Positions 9,249 to 18,786 of a DNA stretch of 64,000 nucleotides are shown piece by piece. The stretch lies in assembly GCA_963837775.1 (NCBI GenBank), contig CAWIOX010000004.1:647716-711715 (forward strand). Reading direction: 5' to 3'. Position numbers and translations under genes: made by a program. The notes below the pieces were generated by a model. The model saw nothing but the letters and a program-made list of their open reading frames with translations. It was not told the origin of the DNA and did not search any database. The stretch comes from CAWIOX01 sp963837775 (GTDB taxonomy: Bacteria; Pseudomonadota; Gammaproteobacteria; Burkholderiales; Burkholderiaceae_D). Within the stretch, counting starts at the first letter, position 1, and each line of letters opens with the position of its first letter.

Positions 9249-10256
9249 TCAGCCGACTCCGCAACCGACTGCGGCCGAGGCTTTCGTCCGCAGCAAGCCG
9301 TCCCTGGTCCGCACGCCGTTCTTGACCGCCGTCATCTCGGCCAGAATCGCGACCGCGATTTCCGGCGGCGTGCGGCTGCCGATCGGCAGGCCGACCGGGC
9401 CATGCAGGCGGTCGATTTCGGCCTGCGACAGGTCGAAATACTGCAGCAGCCGCTCGCGGCGCCGCTGGTTATTGATCCGCGAACCGAGCGCGCCGACGTA
9501 AAAGGCGGGCGACTTCAGCGCTTCCAGCAACGCCATGTCGTCCAGCTTGGGGTCGTGGGTCAGCGCAACCACCGCGCTGTGCGGGTCCAGCCCCAGTTCG
9601 AGCACCACATCGTCCGGCATGCCGGGCACCAGCGTCGTGCCCGGCACGTTCCATTCCGCCGCATATTCGCTGCGCGGATCGCAGATGGTGACCTGATAGT
9701 CGAGCGCCTGCGCCATCTGCGCGAGATAGCTTGAAATCTGCCCGGCGCCGATGATCAGCAGGCGCCAGGCCGGGCCATGCAGCGTGGTCAGCGTCCGGCC
9801 ATCCCATTCCAGCGCGTCGCCGGCCGCGCCGGAATCAATGCGTGGCGCCCGGCTGGCCGATCACCACGCTGCGCCGAACCAGTTGACCGGCCGCAATCCG
9901 CTCGGCCAGCTTCTGCAACGAAGCGGGATCGGGCGCTGGCTCGACCACCAGTTCCATGGTCCCGCCGCACGGCAGGCCGTAGCGACGGGCCTCGTCCTGC
10001 GTCACGCCGTAGCGCAGCACGAAGGGCGCCGCCGCTGCAAAATCGCCGGCCAGCAGGCGTTCGATCAGGTCGGTTTCGATGCAGCCGCCCGACACCGAGC
10101 CCTGTACCTGGCCGTCGTCGCGCAGCACCATCCAGGCGCCGGGCGGCCGCGGGGCCGAACCCCAGGTCCGGGCCACCGTGACCAGCGTGCAGCGGTGCCC
10201 CGCCGCCGCCCAGCGCCGGGCGGCGCTGAGAGCACCTGAGTGTCCTGGCTATCCAT
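9249..10256 (-). CDS. xdhC: XdhC-family molybdenum cofactor insertion protein (two frameshifts)
   Basis: XdhC proteins bind, sulfurate-protect and insert the molybdenum cofactor into xanthine-dehydrogenase-type enzymes. The start MDSQDTQVLSA (ATG 10256) lies one base after the iorB stop. The recovered sequence has the XdhC N-terminal block TWGSAPRPPGAWM and SVSGGCIETD, the CGG motif in LPCGGTMEL, and the C-terminal Rossmann domain RLLIIGAGQISSYLAQ with ALGSRINNQRRRERL. Frames change near 10226 and again near 9838, where an A seems inserted in GCCACGC. Apart from these indels the protein looks complete. Confidence 0.82.
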
Positions 10257-10257
10257 G

Positions 10258-12469
10258 TCAGGCTTCCAGTTCGGCCGTGTTGAAAGGCATCCGGCGCAGG
10301 TATTTGCCGGTGGCGGCGGCGATCGCATTGGCGACCGCCGGCGCGAGTCGGCGGCACGCCCGGTTCGCCGATGCCGGTCGGCGCGGCGGTCGAAGGCACG
10401 ATATGGACTTCGACTGCCGGCATCTCGTTGATGCGCAGCGGCGGGTAGCCGTCGAAATTGGCCTGTTCGACCCGCCCCTCCTTGAGCGTGATTTCGCCAT
10501 GCAGGGCGGCGGAAAGCGCAAAGCCGACCGCGCCCTCGATCTGCGAGCGGATATTGTCGGGATTGATCGCGATGCCGCAATCGACCGCGCACACGATGCG
10601 GTCGACCTTCAGCGAACCGTCTTTGCCGACCGTCACTTCGGCCACCTGCGCAACGTAGGAATTGAACGATTCATGCACCGCAATGCCGCGGCCGCGCCGC
10701 TCGCCGGCCGCCGCCTTGAGCGGCTTGCCCCAGCCGGCCTTGTCGGCGGCCAGCTTGAGCACGCCGGCGTGGCGCGGATGTCCGGCCAGCAGTTCGAGCC
10801 GCAAGCGCAAGCGGGTCCTTGCCCATCGCCGCCGCGACTTCGTCGAGAAACACCTCGGTCGAGTAAGCGGTGTGCGAGGAGCCGACCGAGCGCCACCACA
10901 GCACCGGCACGCCGATATCGGTGGGCGTGTGCAGGTCGACCGTCAGGTTCGGGATCGCGTACGGCAGGTTGGCGGCGCCCTCGACCGAGACGCCGTCGAT
11001 GCCGTCCTTGACCATCATTTTTTCGAACGGCGAGCCGGCCAGGATCGACTGGCCGACCAGCCGGTGCTTCCAGCCGATCAGCTTGCCGCTGCCGTCCAGC
11101 GCCGCTTCCAGCGCGTGATGAAAGAGCGGCCGGTAGTAGCCGGCGCGCATGTCGTCCTCGCGCAGCCAGACCAGCTTGACCGGGGCGCCGGCCATTGATC
11201 GCCTTGACGATCTGCGCCGCCTCCAGCACGTAGTCGGAATCCTTGCAGGCGCGCCGGCCGAAGCTGCCGCCGGCGTACAGCATGTTGATCTTGACCTGTT
11301 CCGGCTTGAGGCCGAGGAACTGCGCCAGCGCCGTCCTGGTCGCCGGTCTGCAACTGCTCGCCGTTCCAGACTTCGCAGCCGTCGGCGTCGAGCCGGATCA
11401 CGCAGTTCATCGGCTCCATCGCGGCGTGCGCCAGATAGGGGAAGTCGTACGCCGCGCTGATGACCTTGGCCGCGCCGGCAAACGCTTTGCCGGCGTCGCC
11501 GGTCTGCTTGGCGACCAGGCCCGGGGTCTTGGCCAGTTCCTTGTAGCGGGCCAGGATTTCGTCGCTGCCCAGCTTGAAGGCGGTGCTCTCGTCCCAGCTC
11601 ACGACCAGCGCGTCGCGGCCCTTCTTGGCGCTCCAGGTGTCGTTGGCGAGCACCGCGACGCCTTGCGGAATCTGCACCACATCGACCACGCCCTTGACCG
11701 CCTTCGCCTTGCTCGCATCGAAAGACTTGACCTTGGCCCCGAACAGCGGCGGATGGGCAACCACGGCAACCAGCATGCCGGGCAGGAAGACGTCCTGCGT
11801 GAAGCGTGCCGAACCGTTGGTCTTGGCCGCGCTGTCCTTGCGCTTGGCCTGCTTGCCGATCAGGCGGAAATCCTTGCGGGTCCTTGAGCTTGAGCTCGGT
11901 CGGCACGGCTTCCTTGGCGGCATCGCAGCGCCAGTTCGCCGAAACTGGCCTTGCGGCCGCTGGCGCGATGGCTGACCACGCCGTCGCGCACGACAATCCC
12001 GGCCGCGCCAACCTTCCAGCGGCGCGCCGCCGCCGACACCAGCATCGCGCGCCCGGTGGCGCCGGCCTTGCGCAACTGCTCCCAGGAATTGGCCATCGCG
12101 GTGCTGCCGCCGGTGCCTTGCGCCGGGCCCCAGAACAGGTTGTTGTAGCGCGTCGCATCGGCCGGCGCGCCTTCGACCCGGACCTGTTTCCAGTCGGCAT
12201 CGAGCTCGTCGGCGAGGATGGTCGCCAGGCCGGTGTAGGTGCCCTGGCCCATTTCCAGATGCTTGGAGATGACGGTGACGCTGTTGTCGGCGCCGATGCG
12301 CAAAAAGGCGTTCGGCGCGAAGTTGGCCGCAGCGGCCAGGCCCTCGCCCGCCTTGCCCGGAGCCGGCAGCAGCGACGGCCAGCGCCGGCAGGCAGAAGCC
12401 GAGCGTCAGGCCGGCGCTGCCTTGCAGGAAACGGCGGCGGCTGAGGTTTTCAATCGAGATATCGGACAT
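10258..12469 (-). CDS. iorB: IorB-like molybdopterin-binding large subunit (about seven frameshifts)
   Basis: The large catalytic subunit of an isoquinoline 1-oxidoreductase/aldehyde-dehydrogenase-type molybdo-hydroxylase. The N-terminus SRRRFLQGSAGLTLGF is a twin-arginine signal, so the folded complex is expected in the periplasm. Conserved family blocks are visible: LEMGQGTYTGLATILADELDA, YAGGSFGRR, AYDFPYLAHAAMEPMNC, and the catalytic glutamate in GIGEPGVPP. Frame changes are inferred near 12372, 11930, 11880, 11335, 11195, 10805 and 10350, yet the pieces follow one another with no missing domain. The start at 12469 is preceded by AGGAGA, which overlaps the iorA stop codon. The substrate cannot be read from sequence. 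Confidence 0.85.
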
Positions 12470-12478
12470 GTCGGTCTC

Positions 12479-12937
12479 CTAGGCCAGCGTCTTGGCGGCT
12501 TCGTGGATGGCGGCGCGGATGCGCACGTAGGTCGCGCAGCGGCACAGGTTGCCGGACATCGCATCGTCGATGTCGGCGTCGGTCGGCTTGCGGTTCTGGC
12601 TGAGCAGCGCTACCGCGCTCATGATCTGCCCGGACTGGCAGTAGCCGCACTGCACCACGTCGAGCTTGCGCCAGGCTTCCTGCACGGCCTTGCCGACGCG
12701 GTTGCTGTCGACCGCCTCGATGGTGGTGATCTTGCGGCCGGCCGCCGCCGACACCGGCACCGAACAGGCGCGGATCGGCGTTCCGTCCAGATGCACGGTG
12801 CAGGCGCCGCACAGGGCCTGGCCGCAGCCGTATTTTGTTCCCGTCATGTGCAGGGTGTCGCGCAGCGCCCACAGCAGGGGCGTATCGGGCGCCACATCGA
12901 GTTGATGTGCTTTGCCGTTCACATTGAGCTGAATCAT
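12479..12937 (-). CDS. iorA: IorA-like [2Fe-2S] small subunit of molybdo-hydroxylase
   Basis: A 152-residue electron-transfer subunit with two iron-sulfur clusters. The plant-ferredoxin-type Cys set is in TKYGCGQALCGACTVHLDG, and the second four-helix cluster motif is CGYCQSGQIM followed by GNLCRC. The length is normal for the family and the frame is intact. It is the first gene of the operon iorA-iorB-xdhC-mocA and lies divergent to the AraC regulator. It lacks its own export signal and would be carried out with IorB if the Tat signal there works. Confidence 0.93.
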   Translation of the reverse strand: MIQLNVNGKAHQLDVAPDTPLLWALRDTLHMTGTKYGCGQALCGACTVHLDGTPIRACSVPVSAAAGRKITTIEAVDSNRVGKAVQEAWRKLDVVQCGYCQSGQIMSAVALLSQNRKPTDADIDDAMSGNLCRCATYVRIRAAIHEAAKTLA

Positions 12938-13142
12938 GGGCAGCCTCCGTCGGTCAGGTTGGTTTGGGCGGCGATCTGCGCCGCCAGGTATTGTTGGTCA
13001 AGTATGGACGACAGGCGTCTGCTATTCGATAGCAATTTCCTGCGAGTTTCTTGCCCAATCGTGCACGCCGGGCTGTCGCCACGCATCGCCATCCGGCGCT
13101 TCCGTTAATATGGACGGCATCATATTTTCAAGTCGGACAAAA

Positions 13143-14072
13143 ATGGAACAGATTGGTTCAGAGCCCCGGCCGGCGCCGGACATCGCCGGCCGTCAGGCGG
13201 AGCTGGCCGCCATCATTGAACGATATTGTTGCGGCGCAGATGGGGTCCACCCGACGCCTATCCCCGGCCTCACCTTCTTTCGCCAGGCCTCGCCCAGCAC
13301 GCCGGCCTGCGCCGTCGTCAAGTCGGTTTTCGCGCTGCTGGTGCAGGGCGCGAAGCGGGTCGTGCTGGCCGACGAGGCTTACGACTACGACCAGCGGCAT
13401 TACCTGATCACCTCGGTCGACCTGCCGCTGCTGGCGCAGATCACCCGGGCCTCGGCCGCAGCGCCTTACCTCGGCCTGGCACTGGATCTCGATGCGCGCC
13501 AGATCGGTGACTTGATGAGCAAAATGGCCCCCGCCGCGCCGTCGACCGCAAGCGTGCTGCGCGGGCTGGCGGTGAGCGAAATCACTGCCGACATTCTCGA
13601 TGCAGCGCTGCGCCTGGCCCGCCTGCTCGCCACGCCCGCCGCCATCCCGGTACTGGCGCCGCTGATCGAGCAGGAACTGCTGTACCACCTGCTGAGCGGC
13701 GAACAGGGCGCCCGCCTGCGCAATGTGGCGATCAAGGGCAGCCAGGGCCACCAGATATCGCGTGCGATTCAGTGGATCAACCAGCGCTTCACGCAGCCGA
13801 TGGCGATCGACGAACTGGCCGGTGCCGTCAGCATGAGCAAGTCGTCGCTGCACCACCATTTCAAGGCGCTGACCTCGATGAGTCCGCTGCAATACCAGAA
13901 AACCCTGCGCCTGCAGGAAGCGCGCCGCCTGATGCTGATCGAGCAACTGGACGCCGCCTCGGCCTGCCACCGGGTCGGCTACGAAAGCCCGTCGCAATTC
14001 AGCCGCGAATACCGCCGGGTCTTCGGCGCGCCGCCGCTCAAGGACATCGCCCAGATGCGGCAAGCAATTTAG
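13143..14072 (+). CDS. AraC-family regulator, likely for the ior operon
   Basis: An AraC-type activator with an N-terminal AraC_N ligand domain (about residues 20-175) and a C-terminal double helix-turn-helix: MAIDELAGAVSMSKSSLHHHF and then SACHRVGYESPSQFSREYRR. It is divergent to iorA, about 200 bp apart, which suggests it controls the molybdo-hydroxylase. I use ATG 13143; an in-frame ATG at 13110 is possible. The TAG stop at 14070-14072 lies in the left terminal repeat of the palindromic element described separately, so that element may have trimmed or extended the original C-terminus. Confidence 0.87.
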   Translation: MEQIGSEPRPAPDIAGRQAELAAIIERYCCGADGVHPTPIPGLTFFRQASPSTPACAVVKSVFALLVQGAKRVVLADEAYDYDQRHYLITSVDLPLLAQITRASAAAPYLGLALDLDARQIGDLMSKMAPAAPSTASVLRGLAVSEITADILDAALRLARLLATPAAIPVLAPLIEQELLYHLLSGEQGARLRNVAIKGSQGHQISRAIQWINQRFTQPMAIDELAGAVSMSKSSLHHHFKALTSMSPLQYQKTLRLQEARRLMLIEQLDAASACHRVGYESPSQFSREYRRVFGAPPLKDIAQMRQAI

Positions 14073-14338
14073 GGCGTGTTGACATATGATTTGGGAGATG
14101 CGTTCAAGCCAAAACGTGGGCTGGCAAGGCGGGTGTCGCAGTTGGGGCTGACGCCCCAACAAGGCACGCAACGCAGTCCAGCGCGCGTTTTGGCTTGAAC
14201 CCGGAGGGAATGGGTCTAAACAGGCGCATGGCGTTGTTGCAACCCGCTTGCAGTGCTCGCACTGCGGCGCGTGCTGCGCCTAGCCCTGCGCCTGTTTAGA
14301 CCCATTCGCACTCTCAAATCATATGTCAACACGCCCTA
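14070..14338. repeat. Cloverleaf-like palindromic element (MITE-like), full form
   Basis: Outer inverted arms at 14071-14097 and 14311-14337 match at 26 of 27 bases and begin AGGGCGTGTTGAC. Inside are two side hairpins with perfect arms: 15 bp (14102-14116 with 14186-14200) and 21 bp (14208-14228 with 14287-14307). Smaller hairpins cap them (14141-14160 and 14250-14265). It lies between the convergent AraC and quinone-reductase genes and carries no reading frame of note. The organisation suggests a non-autonomous mobile element or a structured bidirectional terminator. Confidence 0.8.
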
Positions 14339-14616
14339 GATAGCCGCGACCAGTTTTTGCGACTGCTGTCGGCACCGCGCCAATGAAAACGTCCCGATCT
14401 GTTTCCTAAATATTGCTGGCCGTCTGCTTGGACCGAATTTGAGACATTCACGATCGGATCAATCCTGCCAAATCAAATACTGCTTATACCGACCAGCGGC
14501 TAAACATTTTTCCTTCGGGGTTCGGAAAAAATGAATAAGCGCAGGGTACGCCCGCGATCAACTTCACAACGGTGCGCAGCACGCACCCTACTCAGATTTC
14601 ACCCCGCAAGCCCCAT
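14339..14616. other. Remaining gap downstream of palindromic element
   Basis: After the element, 278 bp run to the quinone reductase 3' end. I see no gene and no clear terminator hairpin. Confidence 0.35.
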
Positions 14617-15636
14617 TCAAAAATCCTTCAGCACCAGCTTGCCGATCACGCTGCCCTGCTCCAGCAGCGCATGCGCTTTGCGCAGGTTCGCGCTGTTGAT
14701 CGGGCTCAATACCTGGCTGAGCGTGGTGCGCAGCGTGCGCTGATCGATCAGGCGCGCGACTTCGTTGAGCAGATGGCCTTGTTCTTCGATGTCGGCGGTG
14801 TCGAACATGGTGCGGGCGAACATCATTTCCCAGACCAGGCCGGCGCTTTTTCCTTTGAGCGGTGCGACGTCGAGCGGCGCGCGGTTTTCGACGATGGCGC
14901 AGATCAGGCCTTGCGGCGCGACGATTTGGGCGGCGGCAGGGAAATGCCGGTCGGTGTCGTTCAGGATCAATACATAGTCGGCGCTGGCGATGCCGAGCGC
15001 GGCCAGTTGCGCCGGCATGTCTTCGAAATGGTTGATCACATGCTGCGCGCCCAGTTCGCGCACCCATTGTGCCGATTCCGGGCGCGAGGCGGTGCCGATC
15101 ACGGTCAGTCCGGCGACTTTGGCCGCCAGTTGCACCGCGATCGAGCCGACGCCGCCGGCCGCGCCGATGATCAGGATGGTTTTGCGCGGCAGCGCGTGCG
15201 GCGGGGTCGGCACGCGCAGGCGGTCGAACAGCGCTTCCCATGCGGTGATCGCGGTCAGCGGCAAGGCGGCGGCCTGCTCGAAGCTGAGCGTGTGCGGCAT
15301 GTGCCCGACCACGCGCTGGTCGACCAGATGGAACTCGCTGTTGCTGCCGGGGCGGGTGATGTCGCCCGCATAGAACACCCGGTCGCCGATCTTGAAGCCG
15401 CTGACATCGGGGCCGACCGCTTCGACGATGCCGGCCGCATCCCAGCCCAGCACCCGCGGTTGCGGCTCGACGCCGGTCTTGGAGATCCTGACCTTGGTGT
15501 CGACCGGATTGACGCCGATCGCCTTGACCGCGACCAGCAGATCGCGCCCCTGCGGCACAGGTTTTTCGAGGGTGACGTCGAGCAGCGATTCGGGATGGTC
15601 GATCGGCAGGTATTGGGTAAGGGCGACGGCTTTCAT
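14617..15636 (-). CDS. Zinc-type alcohol dehydrogenase-like / NADPH:quinone oxidoreductase
   Basis: A medium-chain dehydrogenase/reductase with 339 residues. The N-terminal GroES-like fold contains GVNPVDTKVR and GWDAAGIVEAVG; the Rossmann site is IIGAAGGVGSIAVQLA. Typical catalytic-zinc ligands are absent, as in quinone oxidoreductases of the zeta-crystallin branch, so it probably reduces quinones or enones with NADPH. The frame is intact. It is transcribed away from the LysR gene 131 bp upstream, and such pairs are often redox-stress responsive. Confidence 0.87.
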   Translation of the reverse strand: MKAVALTQYLPIDHPESLLDVTLEKPVPQGRDLLVAVKAIGVNPVDTKVRISKTGVEPQPRVLGWDAAGIVEAVGPDVSGFKIGDRVFYAGDITRPGSNSEFHLVDQRVVGHMPHTLSFEQAAALPLTAITAWEALFDRLRVPTPPHALPRKTILIIGAAGGVGSIAVQLAAKVAGLTVIGTASRPESAQWVRELGAQHVINHFEDMPAQLAALGIASADYVLILNDTDRHFPAAAQIVAPQGLICAIVENRAPLDVAPLKGKSAGLVWEMMFARTMFDTADIEEQGHLLNEVARLIDQRTLRTTLSQVLSPINSANLRKAHALLEQGSVIGKLVLKDF

Positions 15637-15767
15637 GGCATGACTCCGGTGAGGTGGATGTGGCTACGGGAATGTCTGGCATCATTATGCAGATGCGGTA
15701 TTTTTTGATAAAGACCGCTGTATTTGAATGACTTTCAAAAAATTTTTGACAATCACCTGAACCCGCC

Positions 15768-16672
15768 ATGTATTCGACCACCGATTTGCAGCTGTTCATC
15801 CGCATCGCCGATCAGGGCACGCTGTCGCAGGCGGCGCGCGATCTGGCGCTGAGCACCGCGACCGCCAGCGCCGGCCTGAAACGGCTGGAGCAGAAACTGG
15901 GAACGCGCCTGTTCGTGCGCTCGACCCGCAGCATGCGCCTGACCCGGGACGGCGAAGTGTTCCTCGAATACAGCCGCCAGGCGCTGGCGCTGCTGGGCGA
16001 AGGCGAGGCGCTGATCCGCACCGAAAGCAGGCGATCGGCGGCCATATCCGCATCGCGGCGTCATCCGATCTGGGGCGGCATGTGCTGCTGCCGTTCATCG
16101 ATGCGTTCCAGCAGCTGCATCCGGCGGTGACGATCGGCCTGCAGCTGTCGGACAGCGTGATCGACCTGTTTCGCGAACCGATCGACCTGGCGTTTCGTTA
16201 TGGCAAGCTGGAAGATTCCAGCCTGGTGTCGCAGCAGCTGATCGACAACCGGCGCATGCTGGTCGCGTCGCCAGCCTATCTGGCGCAGCATCCGCCGCTG
16301 CAGACGCCGAAGGATTTAATCCAGCACAACTGCCTGCTGTATTACCTGAAAAGCGGCCTGTACAACAGCTGGCCGTTCGACAACGGCAAGGAAACGCTGG
16401 CGATCAAGGTCAAGGGCGATCGCATGGCGAACGACGGCGCGGTGGTGCGCGAATGGGCGGTGGCCGGCCTGGGCATCGCGTACAAATGCTGGCTGGACGT
16501 CAGGCAGGATCTGGCGGCCGGCCGGCTGGTCCGGGTGTTGCCGCAGTATCAGGGCGACAGCGTGCCGCTGAATGCGGTCTACCCGCACCGGAACAACATC
16601 GCGCCGCGCATCCGCAGCCTGCTGGCCTACCTGAAAGCCGGGCTGGCCGAATTTGAACCAGCTGCGCAGTGA
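15768..16672 (+). CDS. LysR-family regulator beside quinone reductase (one frameshift)
   Basis: A LysR-type regulator with N-terminal winged helix (DLQLFIRIADQGTLSQAARDL and STATASAGLKRLEQKLGTRLF) followed by the periplasmic-binding-like effector domain (DLGRHVLLPFIDAFQQLHPAV, ending FEPAAQ at 16672). The frame is lost near 16030, where an A-run appears one base short; restoring it gives RTEKQAIGGHIRIAASSDLG. Divergent to the quinone reductase, so it probably controls that gene and itself. Confidence 0.85.
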
Positions 16673-17007
16673 GCCATTTGTCATTTCCAAATAATGGGCT
16701 CGGCGCCATTTAATACCGCATTGCAACGACTCTCGCTGCGTTCATCAAGTCCAAACCTGCGTCGTTTTGGCCCGGAACGGGCGCGTCAGCCTTGACCTGC
16801 GATGACACCAGCCGGTGTTTTTCTCATTAAATCGGCTATTTGCAAGGTGTGACAAATTGTAAAGAGAGCTGGTCTCAGCGCACTATCGCTGTAAGGTAAG
16901 TTTCCTTTTCGCCAAGCACTTCAATCCTATCCTGACCGCCTCACCAAGGCGCAGGATGACCACACAGAGCACGCCGCTTATCCGAGGTATGCCTCAAAGG
17001 AGTAGAC
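16673..17007. other. Intergenic gap before hemerythrin-like gene
   Basis: 335 bp with no supportable gene or strong hairpin. The segment around 16840-16900 is likely promoter territory for the downstream gene, and AAGGAG before ATG 17008 is a good ribosome binding site. Confidence 0.35.
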
Positions 17008-17541
17008 ATGTTAATTGCTACCTATGCCCTGACGACCCTCTCGGTCGAACAGAAGAAAGAACGCAGCTTCATCTCCCGCCTCCAGCAATATTTGCAGGCG
17101 AATGCGGGCAAGCCGCAGAAAATCGATCCGGCCCGCATCAAGTCGCAACTCGACGAACTGACGCGGTTTGCCGAGTCGCGCCACCAACGCAAAGTCGAAG
17201 GCTGCCTGATGCCGGCCGTGCGCAAAGCGACGCGCGAAGCGGACCCCTTGTTGGCCGACCTGGAATTCTTGAGCCGGGTTGGCAGCGACATGCTGCGCTC
17301 GGTGCACCAGTGCCTGCACCGTGTATTCAGGCATGGCGCGGCGCAATTGGCGCACCTGTGCCACATGATGGAGTTGTACTGCCAGAACTTATTGGAACGC
17401 CTGACGAAAGAGGAGCAGGAATTGCTGCCCTTGGCACAGCGCGTGATCTCCAGCGAAGCCTGGTTCGCAATTGGCACCACCTTCCTGTCCCACGATGCGG
17501 GGCACGAGGAACGCAATCGCAGCGCACAAATGCCCGGCTAG
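17008..17541 (+). CDS. Hemerythrin-like four-helix protein
   Basis: A 177-residue all-helical cytosolic protein. The segment LCHMMELYCQNLLERLTKEEQELLPLAQ, followed by SSEAWFAIG, resembles the C-terminal half of hemerythrin HHE domains, where His and Glu ligate a di-iron site. The N-terminal half is less typical and the iron ligands are not all obvious, so function in O2 or NO handling is only a possibility. The last dozen residues may be altered by an indel, since homologous domains usually run on. It precedes the bacterioferritin gene by 274 bp. Confidence 0.5.
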   Translation: MLIATYALTTLSVEQKKERSFISRLQQYLQANAGKPQKIDPARIKSQLDELTRFAESRHQRKVEGCLMPAVRKATREADPLLADLEFLSRVGSDMLRSVHQCLHRVFRHGAAQLAHLCHMMELYCQNLLERLTKEEQELLPLAQRVISSEAWFAIGTTFLSHDAGHEERNRSAQMPG

Positions 17542-17711
17542 TGCGCTCGACGCCATTTTCGGTGCGATCAGCGCGGCGGCCGAAATTTTCAGCGAAACGC
17601 CCGACACGAGCAAATTGGGTCGTTCGTCGATGTCTTCGGTCAGCGGCAACAGCATTCACGCTCAGACACGTCCCGCCGGATCAAATCCCTGTTTATTCCA
17701 ATAATCGTTGA

Positions 17712-17725
17712 TTGAGTTAAATCAA
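17712..17725 (+). promoter_or_regulatory. FNR/ANR-like box upstream of bacterioferritin
   Basis: The 14-mer TTGAGTTAAATCAA matches the FNR consensus TTGAT-N4-ATCAA at nine of ten defined positions. It lies 90 bp upstream of the bacterioferritin start, downstream of the hemerythrin-like gene. This suggests oxygen-dependent control of iron storage. A clear -10 box at class II distance is not seen; TATCTT at 17766 would place the site near -60. Confidence 0.55.
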
Positions 17726-17815
17726 ACAATGTGATGTTGCGCCGGAAATTGCGCTGCCAACGGGGTATCTTCTCTGATACGTTTGCGAACCCATTACAGC
17801 CGCAAGGAGGCTCTC

Positions 17816-18262
17816 ATGAAACAGAGTGAAGTGCTGAAAACCCTCAATCGCATCATGGAACTGGAACTGGCCGGCGTGGTGCGCTACACCCACTACGCGC
17901 TGATGGTGTATGGATTCAACCGCATCCCGATCGTCGACTGGCTGCAAAAGAACGCCGATGAAGGGCTGCTGCATGCCCGTCAGGCAGGCGAACTGGTGAC
18001 CTGGCTGGGCGGCCACCCGTCGCTGGCCATCGGCCCCCTGCTCGAATCCCACAAGCACGACATCGGCGACATCCTGCGCGAATCGCTCGAGCACGAAGCC
18101 GAGGCGCTGAAGGCTTACTACGCCTTGCTGGCGCTGGTCAAGGACAAGGACGTCCGGCTCGAGGAATACGCGCGCGACATGATTTCACAGGAAGTCGCGC
18201 ATCAGGACGAAGTCAACAAGATGCTGCGCAAGCCCGGCCAGACCGAACCGTTCCACGCGTAG
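17816..18262 (+). CDS. bfr: Bacterioferritin-like iron storage protein
   Basis: A ferritin-like four-helix protein of 148 residues. Ferroxidase-type residues appear as the Glu in IMELELAGVVRYTHY, the ExxH in DEGLLHARQ, the Glu in EHEAEALKAYY, and ExxH in SQEVAHQDE. It resembles bacterioferritin more than classical ferritin or Dps. ATG 17816 follows a strong AAGGAGG, which decides the start against an upstream in-frame GTG or ATG. An FNR-like box lies in the promoter region. Confidence 0.85.
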   Translation: MKQSEVLKTLNRIMELELAGVVRYTHYALMVYGFNRIPIVDWLQKNADEGLLHARQAGELVTWLGGHPSLAIGPLLESHKHDIGDILRESLEHEAEALKAYYALLALVKDKDVRLEEYARDMISQEVAHQDEVNKMLRKPGQTEPFHA

Positions 18263-18375
18263 CGCTCCGCCGTTGCGCAAGTAGCGCAGGCCTGCGTGCC
18301 TGCACTGCCGGAAGCGCCCCGGCCGACCTGCCTGGCCTCCAGAATGGCCGACAGGCCGGCTCGGGAGCCTGTTTT

Positions 18376-18448
18376 TATACTGGCAGGTGTATTTTTAAAC
18401 AGCCAATGAACATGTGCGCAAACCACCCATAAATTCGACATACCCCCA
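18376..18448 (+). repeat. Dispersed 80-bp intergenic repeat, copy A
   Basis: Begins TATACTGG, contains TGTATTTTTAAACAG and GCCAATGAAC, and ends CATACCCCC. These blocks recur in the same order in copies at 51494 (plus), 22773 (minus) and, more weakly, 61728 (minus). GTGT-N8-ACAG within it is one base from a LexA-type half-site pair, which may be chance. Confidence 0.5.
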
Positions 18449-18487
18449 CTTTTTATCACTTTCAAAACGACTCGATGGAGAAAATTT

Positions 18488-18626
18488 TGTCCACGAAAGT
18501 CACGAAAAGCACGAAAAATAAAACCGGGTAGCCTGGGTCGAAAAGAGTACTGCCAGATGGCGCTGAACCACACAGCAACAGCCGAACGTTTTTTGCCATG
18601 CGGTGCTTTCGTGCCTTTCGCGGACA
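18488..18626. repeat. Inverted pair of TGTCC-CACGAAA repeats
   Basis: The left arm starts TGTCCACGAAAGTCACGAAA at 18488. The right arm, read on the minus strand from 18626, starts TGTCCGCGAAAGGCACGAAA. The arms face each other around about 90 bp of non-coding sequence. A similar pair occurs at 61675-61885. Confidence 0.6.
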
Positions 18627-18786
18627 GTACTTGTGTTTCGAAGCCAGCCCACAACATCTACCATCGATCAAAAATTCCAGTGCCGCCGCTCGAATGAAGT
18701 GGCTCCATACACATGGTTAAACTGGCACTATCATGTAGAACCAAAAAGTTTGAAACTAGCCTCCTCAATCAATTTGGAGGAAGACG

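Larger units (their letters stand above)
18263..18786. other. Repeat-bearing gap between bacterioferritin and gabT
   Basis: This 524-bp space holds copy A of the dispersed 80-bp repeat (18376-18448) and an inverted pair starting TGTCC (18488-18626). The stretch 18700-18786 ends with GGAGGA before gabT. No gene is supported. Confidence 0.6.
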
